Assembly: GCA_035294325.1 (NCBI GenBank)
Contig: DATGLE010000131.1
Coordinates: forward strand, 1-11,881
Length of the DNA stretch: 11,881 bases
Direction: 5' to 3'
Origin: DATGLE01 sp035294325
Lineage (GTDB): Bacteria; Chloroflexota; Ktedonobacteria; Ktedonobacterales; Ktedonobacteraceae
Within the stretch, counting starts at the first letter, position 1, and every line of letters begins with the position of its first letter. The notes beneath the pieces were generated by a model that searched no databases, was not told where the DNA came from, and worked only from the letters and a program-made list of their open reading frames with translations. This document shows positions 1 to 6,225 of this stretch, piece by piece. A program made the translations under genes and the position numbers.

Positions 1-231
1 CGGTTTCGCCCGTCCCGGCGGTCCCTTGCGGGGATTGCGCTGCGGCAGGCCCAGTTGGGCCGCTGTCAGGCCATAGGCCCGACAAATGCGCTCCGTATGG
101 TAGGTATAGGGCGTGGAGATCCCCTGCTCCCACCGCCAGACTGTATTTTTGTCCACGCCGATGTATTCGGCAGCCTCTTCCAGGGTCCAGCCTTTCAGTT
201 CGCGCGCCTCGCGTAAAGCGGTGCGTTGCAT
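1..231 (-). CDS. XRE-family helix-turn-helix regulator, N-terminal part (cut by window edge)
   Basis: The first 77 codons of a gene that runs off the left edge with no stop in the window. Residues about 5-60 form a classic XRE/Cro helix-turn-helix: ALREARELKGWTLEEAA, then a recognition-helix region with the hallmark VDKNTVWRWEQG, then TERICRAYGLTAAQLGL. It should bind DNA. The basic, proline-rich linker at 62-77 (NPRKGPPGRAKP) suggests another domain follows; in Ktedonobacteria such N-terminal XRE domains often precede ATPase or TPR modules, but that part is not visible here. The start at 231 is chosen because GGGAGGT (237-243 on the plus strand, read in reverse) lies 5 nt upstream and a good promoter lies about 40 nt further. 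Ligand and targets are unknown. Confidence 0.85.
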   Translation of the reverse strand, partial: MQRTALREARELKGWTLEEAAEYIGVDKNTVWRWEQGISTPYTYHTERICRAYGLTAAQLGLPQRNPRKGPPGRAKP

Positions 232-278
232 TCCTGACCTCCCTCTCGCCTCTGCAATCTACTGATCTTCCTGTTTAG

Positions 279-307
279 AGTATAGCCAACCGCGAAGGGC
301 TTGTCGA
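279..307 (-). promoter_or_regulatory. Sigma70-type promoter of the XRE gene
   Basis: On the minus strand TCGACA (302-307, 5 of 6 to TTGACA) is followed after exactly 17 bp by TATACT (279-284, 5 of 6 to TATAAT). Transcription would start near 272, leaving a leader of about 40 nt before the ATG at 231. The -10 sits in the string GCTATACTC, which recurs before two other minus-strand genes in the window. Confidence 0.65.
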
Positions 308-330
308 GCCTTTTTCATGGAGAGCGTCAA

Positions 331-422
331 GATGATGATTCGCCGGAAGTTGATGAAAAGTCTCAGATGATGATGCAAAATGGTGAAATCGTGGGTAGAT
401 ATGGTGAGATGATGATGAAAAG
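331..422. repeat. GATGATG-rich imperfect direct repeats in the 232-605 intergenic region
   Basis: The 374-nt gap between the XRE gene and the membrane-protein gene holds promoters at each end and, between them, purine-rich repeats. AGATGATGATG occurs at 365-375 and again at 407-417, 42 bp apart. A third GATGATGAT is at 331-339, and GATGAAAAGT occurs at 352-361 and 414-423. No credible gene is visible: the only long open frame is a low-complexity Ser/His reading of these repeats. The role is unknown; it may be simple-sequence drift. Confidence 0.45.
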
Positions 423-509
423 TATGGGACGATGCTGGACCTGGAGTAGCTCCGGTGAGATCTGAGGAGGCTCCTGATTCGGGGATAGGTGCAAGGTAAT
501 CGCGCCAGC

Positions 510-538
510 TTGCACATGTGGCACTAATTTGGTATGCT
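510..538 (+). promoter_or_regulatory. Candidate promoter of the membrane protein-mmsA unit
   Basis: TTGCAC (510-515) and TATGCT (533-538) are separated by exactly 17 bp. The hexamers match the consensus at 3 and 4 of 6 positions, including the key -10 A2 and T6. A CACATGTG palindrome (513-520) overlaps the -35 and could bind a regulator. Spacing is the main argument; strength would be modest. Confidence 0.4.
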
Positions 539-605
539 TAAGACAAAGGACAGCAGAGACAGGTCCTCGCGGAGCGGAAAAATTTCATGAGGAAAGCGAG
601 AGCTA

Positions 606-1406
606 ATGGACAGTTCTCTTCACGGCAGTAATCTCACGACCAGCGAGTTAGATACAGCCAGAGCGGTACACCAGGAAGAGGCCGGGAGTTTAGAGGTAGA
701 GGAGGAGCATCAGCCCCATATCCATCTGCCCAATCCGAGCTACTGGCCGCTCATTCTGGGCGCGGCCATTTTGCTGACTATCATTGGCTTGCTCTTCATT
801 CCCGATAATCCCTGGCTGGTTATCGTTGGCATTCCATGCATGCTCATCGGCATCATGGGCTGGGCGCTCGAAGATCCCAACGCGCCGCGCCAGCCGAGCT
901 TTGCCATCGTTCCCATCGATCCGGCCTTTCTCAATTCACAATTTCAGATCGGCCAGGAAGTTATCGACAAAGACCGGCAGTGGGTGGGCGTAATCAAAGC
1001 GCGCCTCCCTCATTACATCCTTGTCGAGCGGGGCGGTTTATTCTTGAAGACATACTACATCCCGGAGGAGCTAGCGCGGGAAACGGTCAGGGACAATATC
1101 GTGCAGCTCACGGTCAGCGAGGATGAACTGAAGGCCAGGGGACTGAACAGCGTGCCCGACGAGTTAATCTACGAACAGCCCGCCAGCAGCGAGATCCCCA
1201 GAGTCACCGGTGTGCCACTCTACGGGCGCAGCCCGCTCTCGCCAGCGGAGACCGGCCACTACAACTACGGCCCGAATTACCCCGGCATCAATACCGATGC
1301 CAGTGGTTCCTACCGCCGCGACGAAGTGCGACCAGACCCGGAGCGCTATGTGGGCGAGCGGCGCAAGGTGCTCGCGGCGCGGCGCGCAAGACCAGCGCAG
1401 GGATGA
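606..1406 (+). CDS. Two-helix membrane protein with cytochrome-oxidase-subunit-IV-like hairpin and PRC-barrel-like domain
   Basis: 266 residues. An acidic N-terminus (1-40) leads into HLPNPSYWPLI and two hydrophobic helices (about 46-64 and 69-87) ending in GIMGWALEDP. This PSYWP...WALE pattern is characteristic of the small subunit IV-type hairpin of bacterial cytochrome c oxidases. A soluble segment at 112-178 (FQIGQEVIDKDRQWVGVIKARL, LVERGGLFLKTYYIP, VQLTVSEDEL) looks like a PRC-barrel/DUF2171-type beta barrel. The tail (190-266) is polar, Tyr/Pro/Arg-rich and probably disordered. GAGGAA (589-594) is the likely ribosome site, somewhat distant at 11 nt. The stop lies only 4 nt before mmsA, so the two are surely cotranscribed. 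No other oxidase subunits are nearby, so a respiratory role is not established; a stress or membrane-surface protein is equally possible. Confidence 0.7.
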   Translation: MDSSLHGSNLTTSELDTARAVHQEEAGSLEVEEEHQPHIHLPNPSYWPLILGAAILLTIIGLLFIPDNPWLVIVGIPCMLIGIMGWALEDPNAPRQPSFAIVPIDPAFLNSQFQIGQEVIDKDRQWVGVIKARLPHYILVERGGLFLKTYYIPEELARETVRDNIVQLTVSEDELKARGLNSVPDELIYEQPASSEIPRVTGVPLYGRSPLSPAETGHYNYGPNYPGINTDASGSYRRDEVRPDPERYVGERRKVLAARRARPAQG

Positions 1407-1410
1407 GATT

Positions 1411-2922
1411 ATGGTCTCTGGCAATCAATCTCAAGTCCAGACGTTGCGCAACTACATCGGCGGCCAGTGGGTAGCCGCGCAGGCAACCGGGCAATTGGAG
1501 GTCCGCAACCCGGCGACCGATGAAGTCCTGGCGCTGGTCCCCCTCAGCGGCAAAGCTGATGTGGACGCCGCCGTTGAGCAGGCGCGGGCAGCTTTTCCGG
1601 CGTGGCGCGCTACTCCGCCCCAGGAGCGGGCGCGCTACTTCTTCAAGCTCCGGCAATTGCTGGTCGAGCACAGCGAAGAGCTGGCGCGCATGATTACAAC
1701 CGAGATGGGCAAGACGCTAGCCGACGCGCGCGGTGAGGTGCAGCGCGGTATAGAGAACGTCGAGACGGCCTGCGGCATTCCGTCGCTGATGATGGGCTAT
1801 AGCCTGGAGGACGGGGCCGCGAGCGGCATCGATGAGGAGGTAATCTACCAGCCGCTCGGCGTCTTCGCCGCCATCACCCCGTTCAATTTCCCCTTCATGA
1901 TCGCCTTCTGGTTCTGGCCCTATGCCGTCGCCACCGGCAATACCTTCATCCTCAAACCTTCGGAGCAAGATCCGATAACACAGCAGTATGTCTTTCAACT
2001 GATCGAGCAGGTCGGCTTCCCGCCCGGCGTCATCAATCTGGTGAACGGCGGGAAAGAGACGGTCAACGCGCTGCTCGACCACCCCGACATCAAGGGCATC
2101 TCGTTCGTCGGATCGAGCAAGACAGCCGAGTATGTTTACGCGCGCGCCTCGGCCAGCGGCAAGCGCGTACAGGCTTCCGGCGGCGCAAAAAATGCACTCG
2201 TGATTATGCCTGACGCCGACTGGGACGCTTATCTCTCAACCATCATGAACTCGTGCTTTGGCTCCGCCGGCCAGCGCTGCCTGGCGAATTCGCGTATCCT
2301 TGCCGTTGCCAGCGCGCATGACCAGGCGCGCGAGCGCATAACGCAGGCCGCCTCACGGCTGCGGCTTGGCAATGGTCTCCAGCCAGGAGTGGACATGGGA
2401 CCGGTTGTCTCGGCGGCGGCGCGCGAGCGCATCATAGCCGCGATCACGCAGGGCGTGGAGGAGGGCGCGGATCCTGTGCTGGATGGTCGCAAGGTGGTCG
2501 TGCCCGAATATCCGAGAGGCTACTTTGTCGGACCGACGGTCCTGGATGCCGTCCAGCCCCAGATGCACATTTACCAGGAGGAGATCTTTGGCCCTGTGGT
2601 CGCTATGACGCCGCTTGATAGCCTGGACGAAGCCATCGAGCTGATTAACGCGCATGATTATGGCAATGCTGCCTCCATCTTTACCCAGAGCGGCTATGCG
2701 GCACGCGAATTCCGCTATCGTGCGGAAACCGGCAACATCGGCATCAATGTTGGCGTCGCGGCGCCGATGGCCTACTTCCCTTTCAGCGGCGCGAAACGCT
2801 CGTTCTTCGGCACGCTGCACCCACAGAGCCGCGATGCCGTGCGCTTCTTTACCGAGAGCAAGGTGGTCATCACACGCTGGACACCGGGCGGTGATGGCCC
2901 CGTCACGGGCGTCGGGCGCTAG
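1411..2922 (+). CDS. mmsA: CoA-acylating methylmalonate-semialdehyde dehydrogenase
   Basis: 503 residues, full length for MmsA/IolA. The enzyme oxidises methylmalonate or malonate semialdehyde with NAD+ and CoA to propionyl- or acetyl-CoA plus CO2, in valine, thymine or inositol breakdown in the cytosol. Visible marks: FNFPFMIAFWFWPYAVATGN (158-177), KPSEQDP (182-188), the NAD-site SFVGSS (231-236), catalytic Cys290 in FGSAGQRCLA, EEIFGPV (390-396), and the family C-terminus FSGAKRSFFGTLH...FFTESKVVITRW. As in true MMSDHs, the general-base Glu of ordinary aldehyde dehydrogenases is absent: SGGAKN (256-261) stands in its place. This separates it from non-acylating relatives. The frame is open back to 1210, but the ATG at 1411 gives the normal family N-terminus (LRNYIGGQW) and has AGGGA (1399-1403) 7 nt upstream, next to the previous stop. 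It is likely translationally coupled to the upstream gene. Confidence 0.93.
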   Translation: MVSGNQSQVQTLRNYIGGQWVAAQATGQLEVRNPATDEVLALVPLSGKADVDAAVEQARAAFPAWRATPPQERARYFFKLRQLLVEHSEELARMITTEMGKTLADARGEVQRGIENVETACGIPSLMMGYSLEDGAASGIDEEVIYQPLGVFAAITPFNFPFMIAFWFWPYAVATGNTFILKPSEQDPITQQYVFQLIEQVGFPPGVINLVNGGKETVNALLDHPDIKGISFVGSSKTAEYVYARASASGKRVQASGGAKNALVIMPDADWDAYLSTIMNSCFGSAGQRCLANSRILAVASAHDQARERITQAASRLRLGNGLQPGVDMGPVVSAAARERIIAAITQGVEEGADPVLDGRKVVVPEYPRGYFVGPTVLDAVQPQMHIYQEEIFGPVVAMTPLDSLDEAIELINAHDYGNAASIFTQSGYAAREFRYRAETGNIGINVGVAAPMAYFPFSGAKRSFFGTLHPQSRDAVRFFTESKVVITRWTPGGDGPVTGVGR

Positions 2923-2939
2923 CTTCAAAAGCGGGAGGC

Positions 2940-2962
2940 CCAGGAGGGCGGCGCCCTCCTGG
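2940..2962 (+). terminator. GC-rich hairpin after mmsA
   Basis: A perfect 10-bp stem (2940-2949 with 2953-2962) with a 3-nt loop lies 17 nt after the mmsA stop. A 5-bp stem, TGGGG/CCCCA (2970-2982), follows. Neither has a T-tract, so intrinsic termination would be non-canonical; the element could instead be a REP-like repeat or an mRNA 3'-end protector. Confidence 0.4.
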
Positions 2963-2992
2963 CGGAGCATGGGGTGTCCCCACCTGAATTAG

Positions 2993-3027
2993 TATCAGTA
3001 GTGTGCCCGCAGGACACGCTACTGATA
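2993..3027 (-). terminator. Hairpin at the convergent gene end, overlapping the hbd stop
   Basis: TATCAGTAG (2993-3001) pairs perfectly with CTACTGATA (3019-3027), and the stem can continue through GTG/CAC inside. The right arm contains the TAG stop (3019-3021) of the minus-strand dehydrogenase gene. Its place between convergent genes suggests a bidirectional end signal, though no T-run follows on either strand. Confidence 0.4.
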
Positions 3028-3870
3028 GTCATAAAACCCTTTCCCGCTCTTTCGACCATACATGCCCGCTGCTACCATGCGTCGCAGGAGGGGCGGTGGA
3101 GCATACAGAGGCTCTTTGTATTCGTCATAGATCACCTCCGCTACATACAGGGTCGTATCAAGCCCCACATAATCTAGCAGCGTGAACGGTCCCATCGGAT
3201 AGCCGCAGCCGAGCTTCATGGCCGTGTCGATATCCTCGCGCGTCGCCAGGCCGTTCTCCAGCATACGTATCGCGGCCAGCAAATAGGGGATCAGCAGGAA
3301 GTTGACGATGAAGCCCGCCGTATCTTTCGCAACGACGGGCGTCTTCCCCAGCGAAACAGCGAATTCTTTAACCTTCTCAACCGTCTCATCCGAGGTTGTC
3401 AGCCCGCGCACGATCTCGGCCAGCTTCATCACGGGAGCCGGATTGAAGAAGTGCAGGCCGCAGACGCGGGCCGGATTTCTGGTGACAGCCGCCATCTGCG
3501 TCACGCTGAGCGAAGAGGTATTGGTGAGCAGCAGCGTATCGGGCTTCACGATATGATCGAGCGCGGGGAAAAGCTTGATCTTCTCCTCCATATTCTCGAT
3601 AATCGCTTCGATAATCACGTCGCAATCGGCGAAATCGGCCAGTTCCAGCGTGCCATGCAGGCGCGCGCGGTTCGCATCATGCTCCTCGCGCGACAATTTG
3701 CCCTTGCTCGCCATCATATCCCACGCGTCGTAAATACGCGCCAGACCTTTATCGAGTAGTTGCTGGTTGACCTCGCGCACAACCGTTTCGTAGCCGAACT
3801 GTGCGCAGGTCTGCGCGATGCCACTGCCCATCAGGCCGCAGCCAACGACGCCAACTTTGCGAATCTCCAT
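3019..3870 (-). CDS. hbd: 3-hydroxybutyryl-CoA (3-hydroxyacyl-CoA) dehydrogenase
   Basis: 283 residues, the usual size of single-function Hbd/PaaH enzymes. It interconverts 3-hydroxyacyl-CoA and 3-oxoacyl-CoA using NAD(H) or NADP(H), in fatty-acid or aromatic degradation or in butyrate/PHB-type metabolism. The N-terminal Rossmann fold carries GCGLMGSGIAQ (10-20). Catalytic residues can be placed by spacing: Ser119 (TNTSSLS), His140 (GLHFFNP), Glu152 (AEIVRG) and Asn190 (AGFIVNFLL). The C-terminal half has GCGYPMGPFTLLDYVGLD (221-238) and ends GRKSGKGFYDYQ, as in the family. It is the last gene of a three-gene minus operon; its start lies 5 nt after the hydrolase stop and its ribosome site AAGGAG overlaps that stop. 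Substrate chain length and the S/R pathway cannot be read from sequence. Confidence 0.93.
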   Translation of the reverse strand: MEIRKVGVVGCGLMGSGIAQTCAQFGYETVVREVNQQLLDKGLARIYDAWDMMASKGKLSREEHDANRARLHGTLELADFADCDVIIEAIIENMEEKIKLFPALDHIVKPDTLLLTNTSSLSVTQMAAVTRNPARVCGLHFFNPAPVMKLAEIVRGLTTSDETVEKVKEFAVSLGKTPVVAKDTAGFIVNFLLIPYLLAAIRMLENGLATREDIDTAMKLGCGYPMGPFTLLDYVGLDTTLYVAEVIYDEYKEPLYAPPPLLRRMVAAGMYGRKSGKGFYDYQ

Positions 3871-3875
3871 CGATC

Positions 3876-4745
3876 CTACTCCTTATCTATAAATTTGCGT
3901 ATTTCCTGTGCCGGCCCCTGTGCCGCCAGGAAAAGAATCGTGTAGTGGTTCAGGGTCGGGAAGTTTACATAACGACACCGCGCTATACCCGCCCGGATCG
4001 CCTCCGCAGCTTCTTCCGACAGAAGCTGGTCGTTGTCGGAAAACAATCCCTGGCCCGCCCGCAGCAGAAGCGCCGGGACCTGCACACGCGCCCACTGCTC
4101 CTGTGGCGCGGCCTCCTGGGAGCGCAGCCCTTCTTCAAGCACGCCCGCGCGGTAGGCTTTGGCCGCGACTGAGCCATCGCTTTGCTGAAAGACATCGTGC
4201 TGGAAATAGATATCAAAATACTCGTTCCAGTACGGCCCCATGAAGGGCGCTTGCTTCAGGCGTTCGATGTATTCCCGGTAGGATGGCACAGGCGTCCCCA
4301 GGCGGCTGATCGCTGCCGTGAGCCACGCGGGCTGTTCTTCGGGCGTTTTCCAGGGCAGCGGCGCGCCGGCATCGACCAGGACGAGCTTGCGTAATTTGCC
4401 GGGATGGTGCGCGGCGAAATAGAGCGCGATGAACGCGCCCAGCGAGTGCCCGATTACTACCGGGCGCTCCAGCCCCAGCTCGTCGATCAACTCCGCCAGA
4501 TCTTCCGCGTGAATGGGCACGCTGTAGCCCTCCTCCGGCTTGTCGCTATCGCCGCGGCCACGCAGATCGTAGGCAATGACGCGATGATCGGATGCCAGTT
4601 CGTCGGCGAGGGGCTGGAAGCAGAAAGCGTTCGCCGTGAGGCCATGAATGCAGACCACAGGCGCGCCTTCTTCGCCCCATTGCACCCAGTGCAGCGTCGT
4701 ATCTCCGGCAATGGCAAATTCATCTCGTACCGGACTAATCGGCAT
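3876..4745 (-). CDS. Alpha/beta-fold hydrolase
   Basis: 289 residues with the full canonical layout. The oxyanion-hole motif CIHGLTANAF is at 32-41, DLRGRGDSDKP at 60-70, and the nucleophile elbow GHSLG has Ser101. The acid is probably Asp237 or Asp239 (GLFSDNDQLL), and the catalytic His is His267 in NHYTILF. There is a helical cap at about 135-215. No signal peptide is seen, so it is cytosolic. The reaction is unknown: members cut esters, thioesters, lactones, epoxides or C-C bonds. Its place between a HIT protein and a 3-hydroxyacyl-CoA dehydrogenase makes a CoA-thioester or hydroxy-ester substrate reasonable, but this is inference. The start overlaps the upstream HIT gene by 11 nt and has GAGGTG 6 nt upstream, so translation is probably coupled. 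Confidence 0.88.
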   Translation of the reverse strand: MPISPVRDEFAIAGDTTLHWVQWGEEGAPVVCIHGLTANAFCFQPLADELASDHRVIAYDLRGRGDSDKPEEGYSVPIHAEDLAELIDELGLERPVVIGHSLGAFIALYFAAHHPGKLRKLVLVDAGAPLPWKTPEEQPAWLTAAISRLGTPVPSYREYIERLKQAPFMGPYWNEYFDIYFQHDVFQQSDGSVAAKAYRAGVLEEGLRSQEAAPQEQWARVQVPALLLRAGQGLFSDNDQLLSEEAAEAIRAGIARCRYVNFPTLNHYTILFLAAQGPAQEIRKFIDKE

Positions 4746-5391
4746 AGTTCACCTCGTGTTGTTGAAAGATGCGCCACCTGGCGGCTGCGGATTCTATGAG
4801 CGGCCTGCCTTCCTCCCGTCGCTGCTGCGGCGTGCGCCATCCCTTGTACGCGCTGTGAGCGATGGCGCCAGGTCGCAGTGCCCGCTGGATGACGTGGAGA
4901 TAGTGCTCCATACCGGCGGCGAAGAGGAAGGCGCCGTGCGTATCCTCCAGGTAGAAGTAGTGGCCCTGGGAAACATACCACGCACGAATATCATCCTGCG
5001 ACCTGACGACTAGCTTATGGATGGCCTCGGCGGGGTTATACTCTGTCGCGCCGAAGGGAAAGCAGTGCAGATGCGCGTGAAAGACGGTCTGCCGGAACAC
5101 GCCGTGCTCCCAGAAGATGGCCGGCGCATAAAACCGGGCAAAGAAGCGCCTGACCTCGCGCTTTAACGCAAAGAGTTCCTCATCCAGTTCAGGGGGAACA
5201 GCTCCATAGCAGCTATAGTGATTCCTGGGAACGATCAACAGGTGGCCCTCGACGAGGGGTGCATGGTCAGCGAGAATACGAAATGCTGGCGTCTCCTTGA
5301 GGATATAGCGGGCGATGCCATCGCGCTGGCAGAACGCGCAATCGCTGCGCATCTCCGTGATATCCAGGGAGGCGCTGCTCCCATATTGCAT
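4735..5391 (-). CDS. HIT-family nucleotide hydrolase/transferase
   Basis: 218 residues. The histidine-triad motif is intact: His105, His107 and His109 in VFHAHLHCFPFG. It is preceded by the family signatures CAFCQ (18-22, possible zinc ligands Cys18 and Cys21), FRILADHAPLVEGHLLIVPRNH (37-58) and ELFALKREVRRFF. HIT proteins hydrolyse or transfer nucleoside phosphates (AMP-X, Ap4A-like). Residues from about 120 to 218 form an extension beyond the usual HIT core of about 115-140 residues. It includes SQGHYFYLED and a C-terminal RWRIFQQHEVNYAD tail, as in longer uncharacterised HIT-like proteins. The start at 5391 is supported by AAGGAG 8 nt upstream; Met14 is an alternative. It is first in the operon with the hydrolase and hbd. 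Confidence 0.88.
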   Translation of the reverse strand: MQYGSSASLDITEMRSDCAFCQRDGIARYILKETPAFRILADHAPLVEGHLLIVPRNHYSCYGAVPPELDEELFALKREVRRFFARFYAPAIFWEHGVFRQTVFHAHLHCFPFGATEYNPAEAIHKLVVRSQDDIRAWYVSQGHYFYLEDTHGAFLFAAGMEHYLHVIQRALRPGAIAHSAYKGWRTPQQRREEGRPLIESAAARWRIFQQHEVNYAD

Positions 5392-5433
5392 GCAGGTTTC
5401 TCCTTATTCCAGGATATCTCATGTTACCCATCG

Positions 5434-5463
5434 AGTATAGCCCAGGAATATCGCGTTGCGCAA
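5434..5463 (-). promoter_or_regulatory. Candidate promoter of the HIT-hydrolase-hbd operon, with CAAC repeats
   Basis: On the minus strand TTGCGC (5458-5463) and TATACT (5434-5439) are 18 bp apart, and the start would lie about 35-40 nt before the HIT ATG. The -10 again sits in GCTATACTC. Upstream, CAACTTGCT, CAACTTGCG and CAACGCGAT follow at a 9-bp period across the -35, and TTGCGCAA (5456-5463) is a perfect palindrome; both could be operator half-sites. Confidence 0.5.
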
Positions 5464-5522
5464 GTTGAGCAAGTTGGCCCGAAGGTCGTTGAAGGGATCA
5501 TATAGTGCATAGGGAATCTTCT

Positions 5523-5549
5523 CGTGGGCCGCCACAAGGACGGCCCACG
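5523..5549. repeat. Inverted repeat downstream of the flavin reductase
   Basis: A 9-bp perfect stem, CGTGGGCCG (5523-5531) with CGGCCCACG (5541-5549), and a 9-nt loop. It lies about 40 nt beyond the flavin reductase stop and upstream of the HIT promoter, so it could end flavin reductase transcription. No T-tract is present. It directly adjoins the 36-bp tandem repeat. Confidence 0.5.
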
Positions 5550-5620
5550 CGCTCCCCCTCGTGGCGGAAACTGGCCTCCGCCATGCTCTACCCCGCGTGG
5601 CGGAAGCCGGCTTCCGCCAT
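5549..5620 (-). repeat. Two tandem 36-bp palindromic repeat units spanning the flavin reductase 3' end
   Basis: Read on the minus strand, unit 1 (5620-5585) and unit 2 (5584-5549) match at 30 of 36 positions. Each starts ATGGCGGA and has an inverted-repeat core: a perfect 22-bp palindrome at 5598-5619 in unit 1, and TGGCGGA/TCCGCCA with changes between in unit 2. Unit 1 encodes the last ten residues and the TAG stop of the flavin reductase; in unit 2 the stop position reads GAG. Confidence 0.75.
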
Positions 5621-6064
5621 CGTGAGCGCCGGTCCCTCCGCCAGCATACCCGCGTCCACTATATCGGCGACGAGCAGCGTCGAATCGCCGGCGGGTGTCG
5701 TCTGGCGCACCTCGCAGGCAACCCAGGCCAGTGCGTCGCGCAGAATCATGTAGCCGCTTTCGGTGATATCGTAAGCCAGGCCCTCCAGCTTGTCCGGGTG
5801 CTTCAAAGCTGACTTACCCAGCTTGCCGGCCAGATCGCGCTGTCCCGAACGCAGCACGTTGACGGCGAACTTGCGGCTGCGCAGGATCATCGGCAGCGAT
5901 TTGGTGACATTTTCAACGGAGACGGCGAGCAGCGGCGGCTCAAACGATACCTGGGAGAGCCAGTTCGCGGTAAAGGCGTTGACCTCATCGCCATCGATAC
6001 ACGTCACGGCATAGAGGCCATAGGTGAAGAGACGCAACACCTGCTTTTTTACGGCGGGATCCAT
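5588..6064 (-). CDS. Flavin reductase-like (FMN-binding split barrel) protein
   Basis: 158 residues, the size of a single flavin reductase domain. Such proteins bind FMN and often reduce free flavin with NAD(P)H for a monooxygenase partner. Family marks: YGLYAVTCIDGDEVNAFTANWLSQVSFEPPLLAVSV (15-50), with the FMN-contact segment FTANW; LPMILRSRKFAVNVL (57-71); and the late DSTLLVADIVDAG...GPALTMAEAGFRHAG. The C-terminus resembles the usual LTM-ETGFRYAG ending, so it appears complete even though its last ten codons lie inside a palindromic repeat. The start at 6064 has an AGGA-type site about 9 nt upstream. It is divergent from the MarR-DUF6069-PPOX unit. No flavin-dependent monooxygenase is in the window, so the partner is unknown. 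Confidence 0.85.
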   Translation of the reverse strand: MDPAVKKQVLRLFTYGLYAVTCIDGDEVNAFTANWLSQVSFEPPLLAVSVENVTKSLPMILRSRKFAVNVLRSGQRDLAGKLGKSALKHPDKLEGLAYDITESGYMILRDALAWVACEVRQTTPAGDSTLLVADIVDAGMLAEGPALTMAEAGFRHAG

Positions 6065-6085
6065 GATTCTATTCCTCGCTTAGTG

Positions 6086-6121
6086 TTTTTATCCTATTAT
6101 TGTCATGGGTTCAAGAGTATA
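6086..6121 (-). promoter_or_regulatory. Candidate promoters of the flavin reductase gene
   Basis: There are two minus-strand options. Option 1 is TTGAAC (6109-6114) and TAAAAA (6086-6091) with a 17-bp spacer. Option 2 is an extended -10, TGCTATACT (TATACT at 6116-6121), lacking a good -35. Option 2 carries the same GCTATACTC string seen before the XRE and HIT genes. They cannot be ranked from sequence alone. Confidence 0.4.
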
Positions 6122-6139
6122 GCAACCGCTCACGGTTGC
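6122..6139. promoter_or_regulatory. Inverted repeat next to the flavin reductase promoter
   Basis: GCAACCG (6122-6128) and CGGTTGC (6133-6139) form a 7-bp dyad with a 4-bp spacer, and a further GGTTGC follows at 6140-6145. It directly abuts the extended -10 at 6116-6121, a position suited to an operator. The cognate regulator is unknown; it does not resemble the MarR boxes nearby. Confidence 0.35.
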
Positions 6140-6196
6140 GGTTGCCGTCACACATCGCCACCGGGAGCATGTGGAACATTTTCTTTTGCCCACCCC

Positions 6197-6225
6197 TTGA
6201 CAACGGGAACATCTGATGATATTAT
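6197..6225 (+). promoter_or_regulatory. Strong sigma70-type promoter of the MarR operon
   Basis: TTGACA (6197-6202, perfect) and TATTAT (6220-6225, 5 of 6) are separated by exactly 17 bp. The start should fall near 6232, inside the first MarR box, giving a short leader of about 35 nt. Confidence 0.75.

Noticed and set aside
317..370. 17-residue plus-strand peptide starting in the same intergenic region
   Set aside because: It has no ribosome site, lies inside repeats and has no recognisable features.
275..517. 80-codon minus-strand open frame, Ser/His rich
   Set aside because: It is a low-complexity reading of the GATGATG repeats, overlaps the XRE promoter and has no family pattern.
1210..1410. 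Upstream extension of the mmsA frame
   Set aside because: It overlaps the preceding gene, lacks MMSDH similarity, and the ATG at 1411 has a proper ribosome site and the family N-terminus.
2353..2970. 205-codon frame antisense to mmsA
   Set aside because: A GC-rich shadow of the strong mmsA coding frame with no domain pattern.
5549..5620. Possible CRISPR array
   Set aside because: There are only two directly abutting units with no spacers, and one of them is coding sequence.
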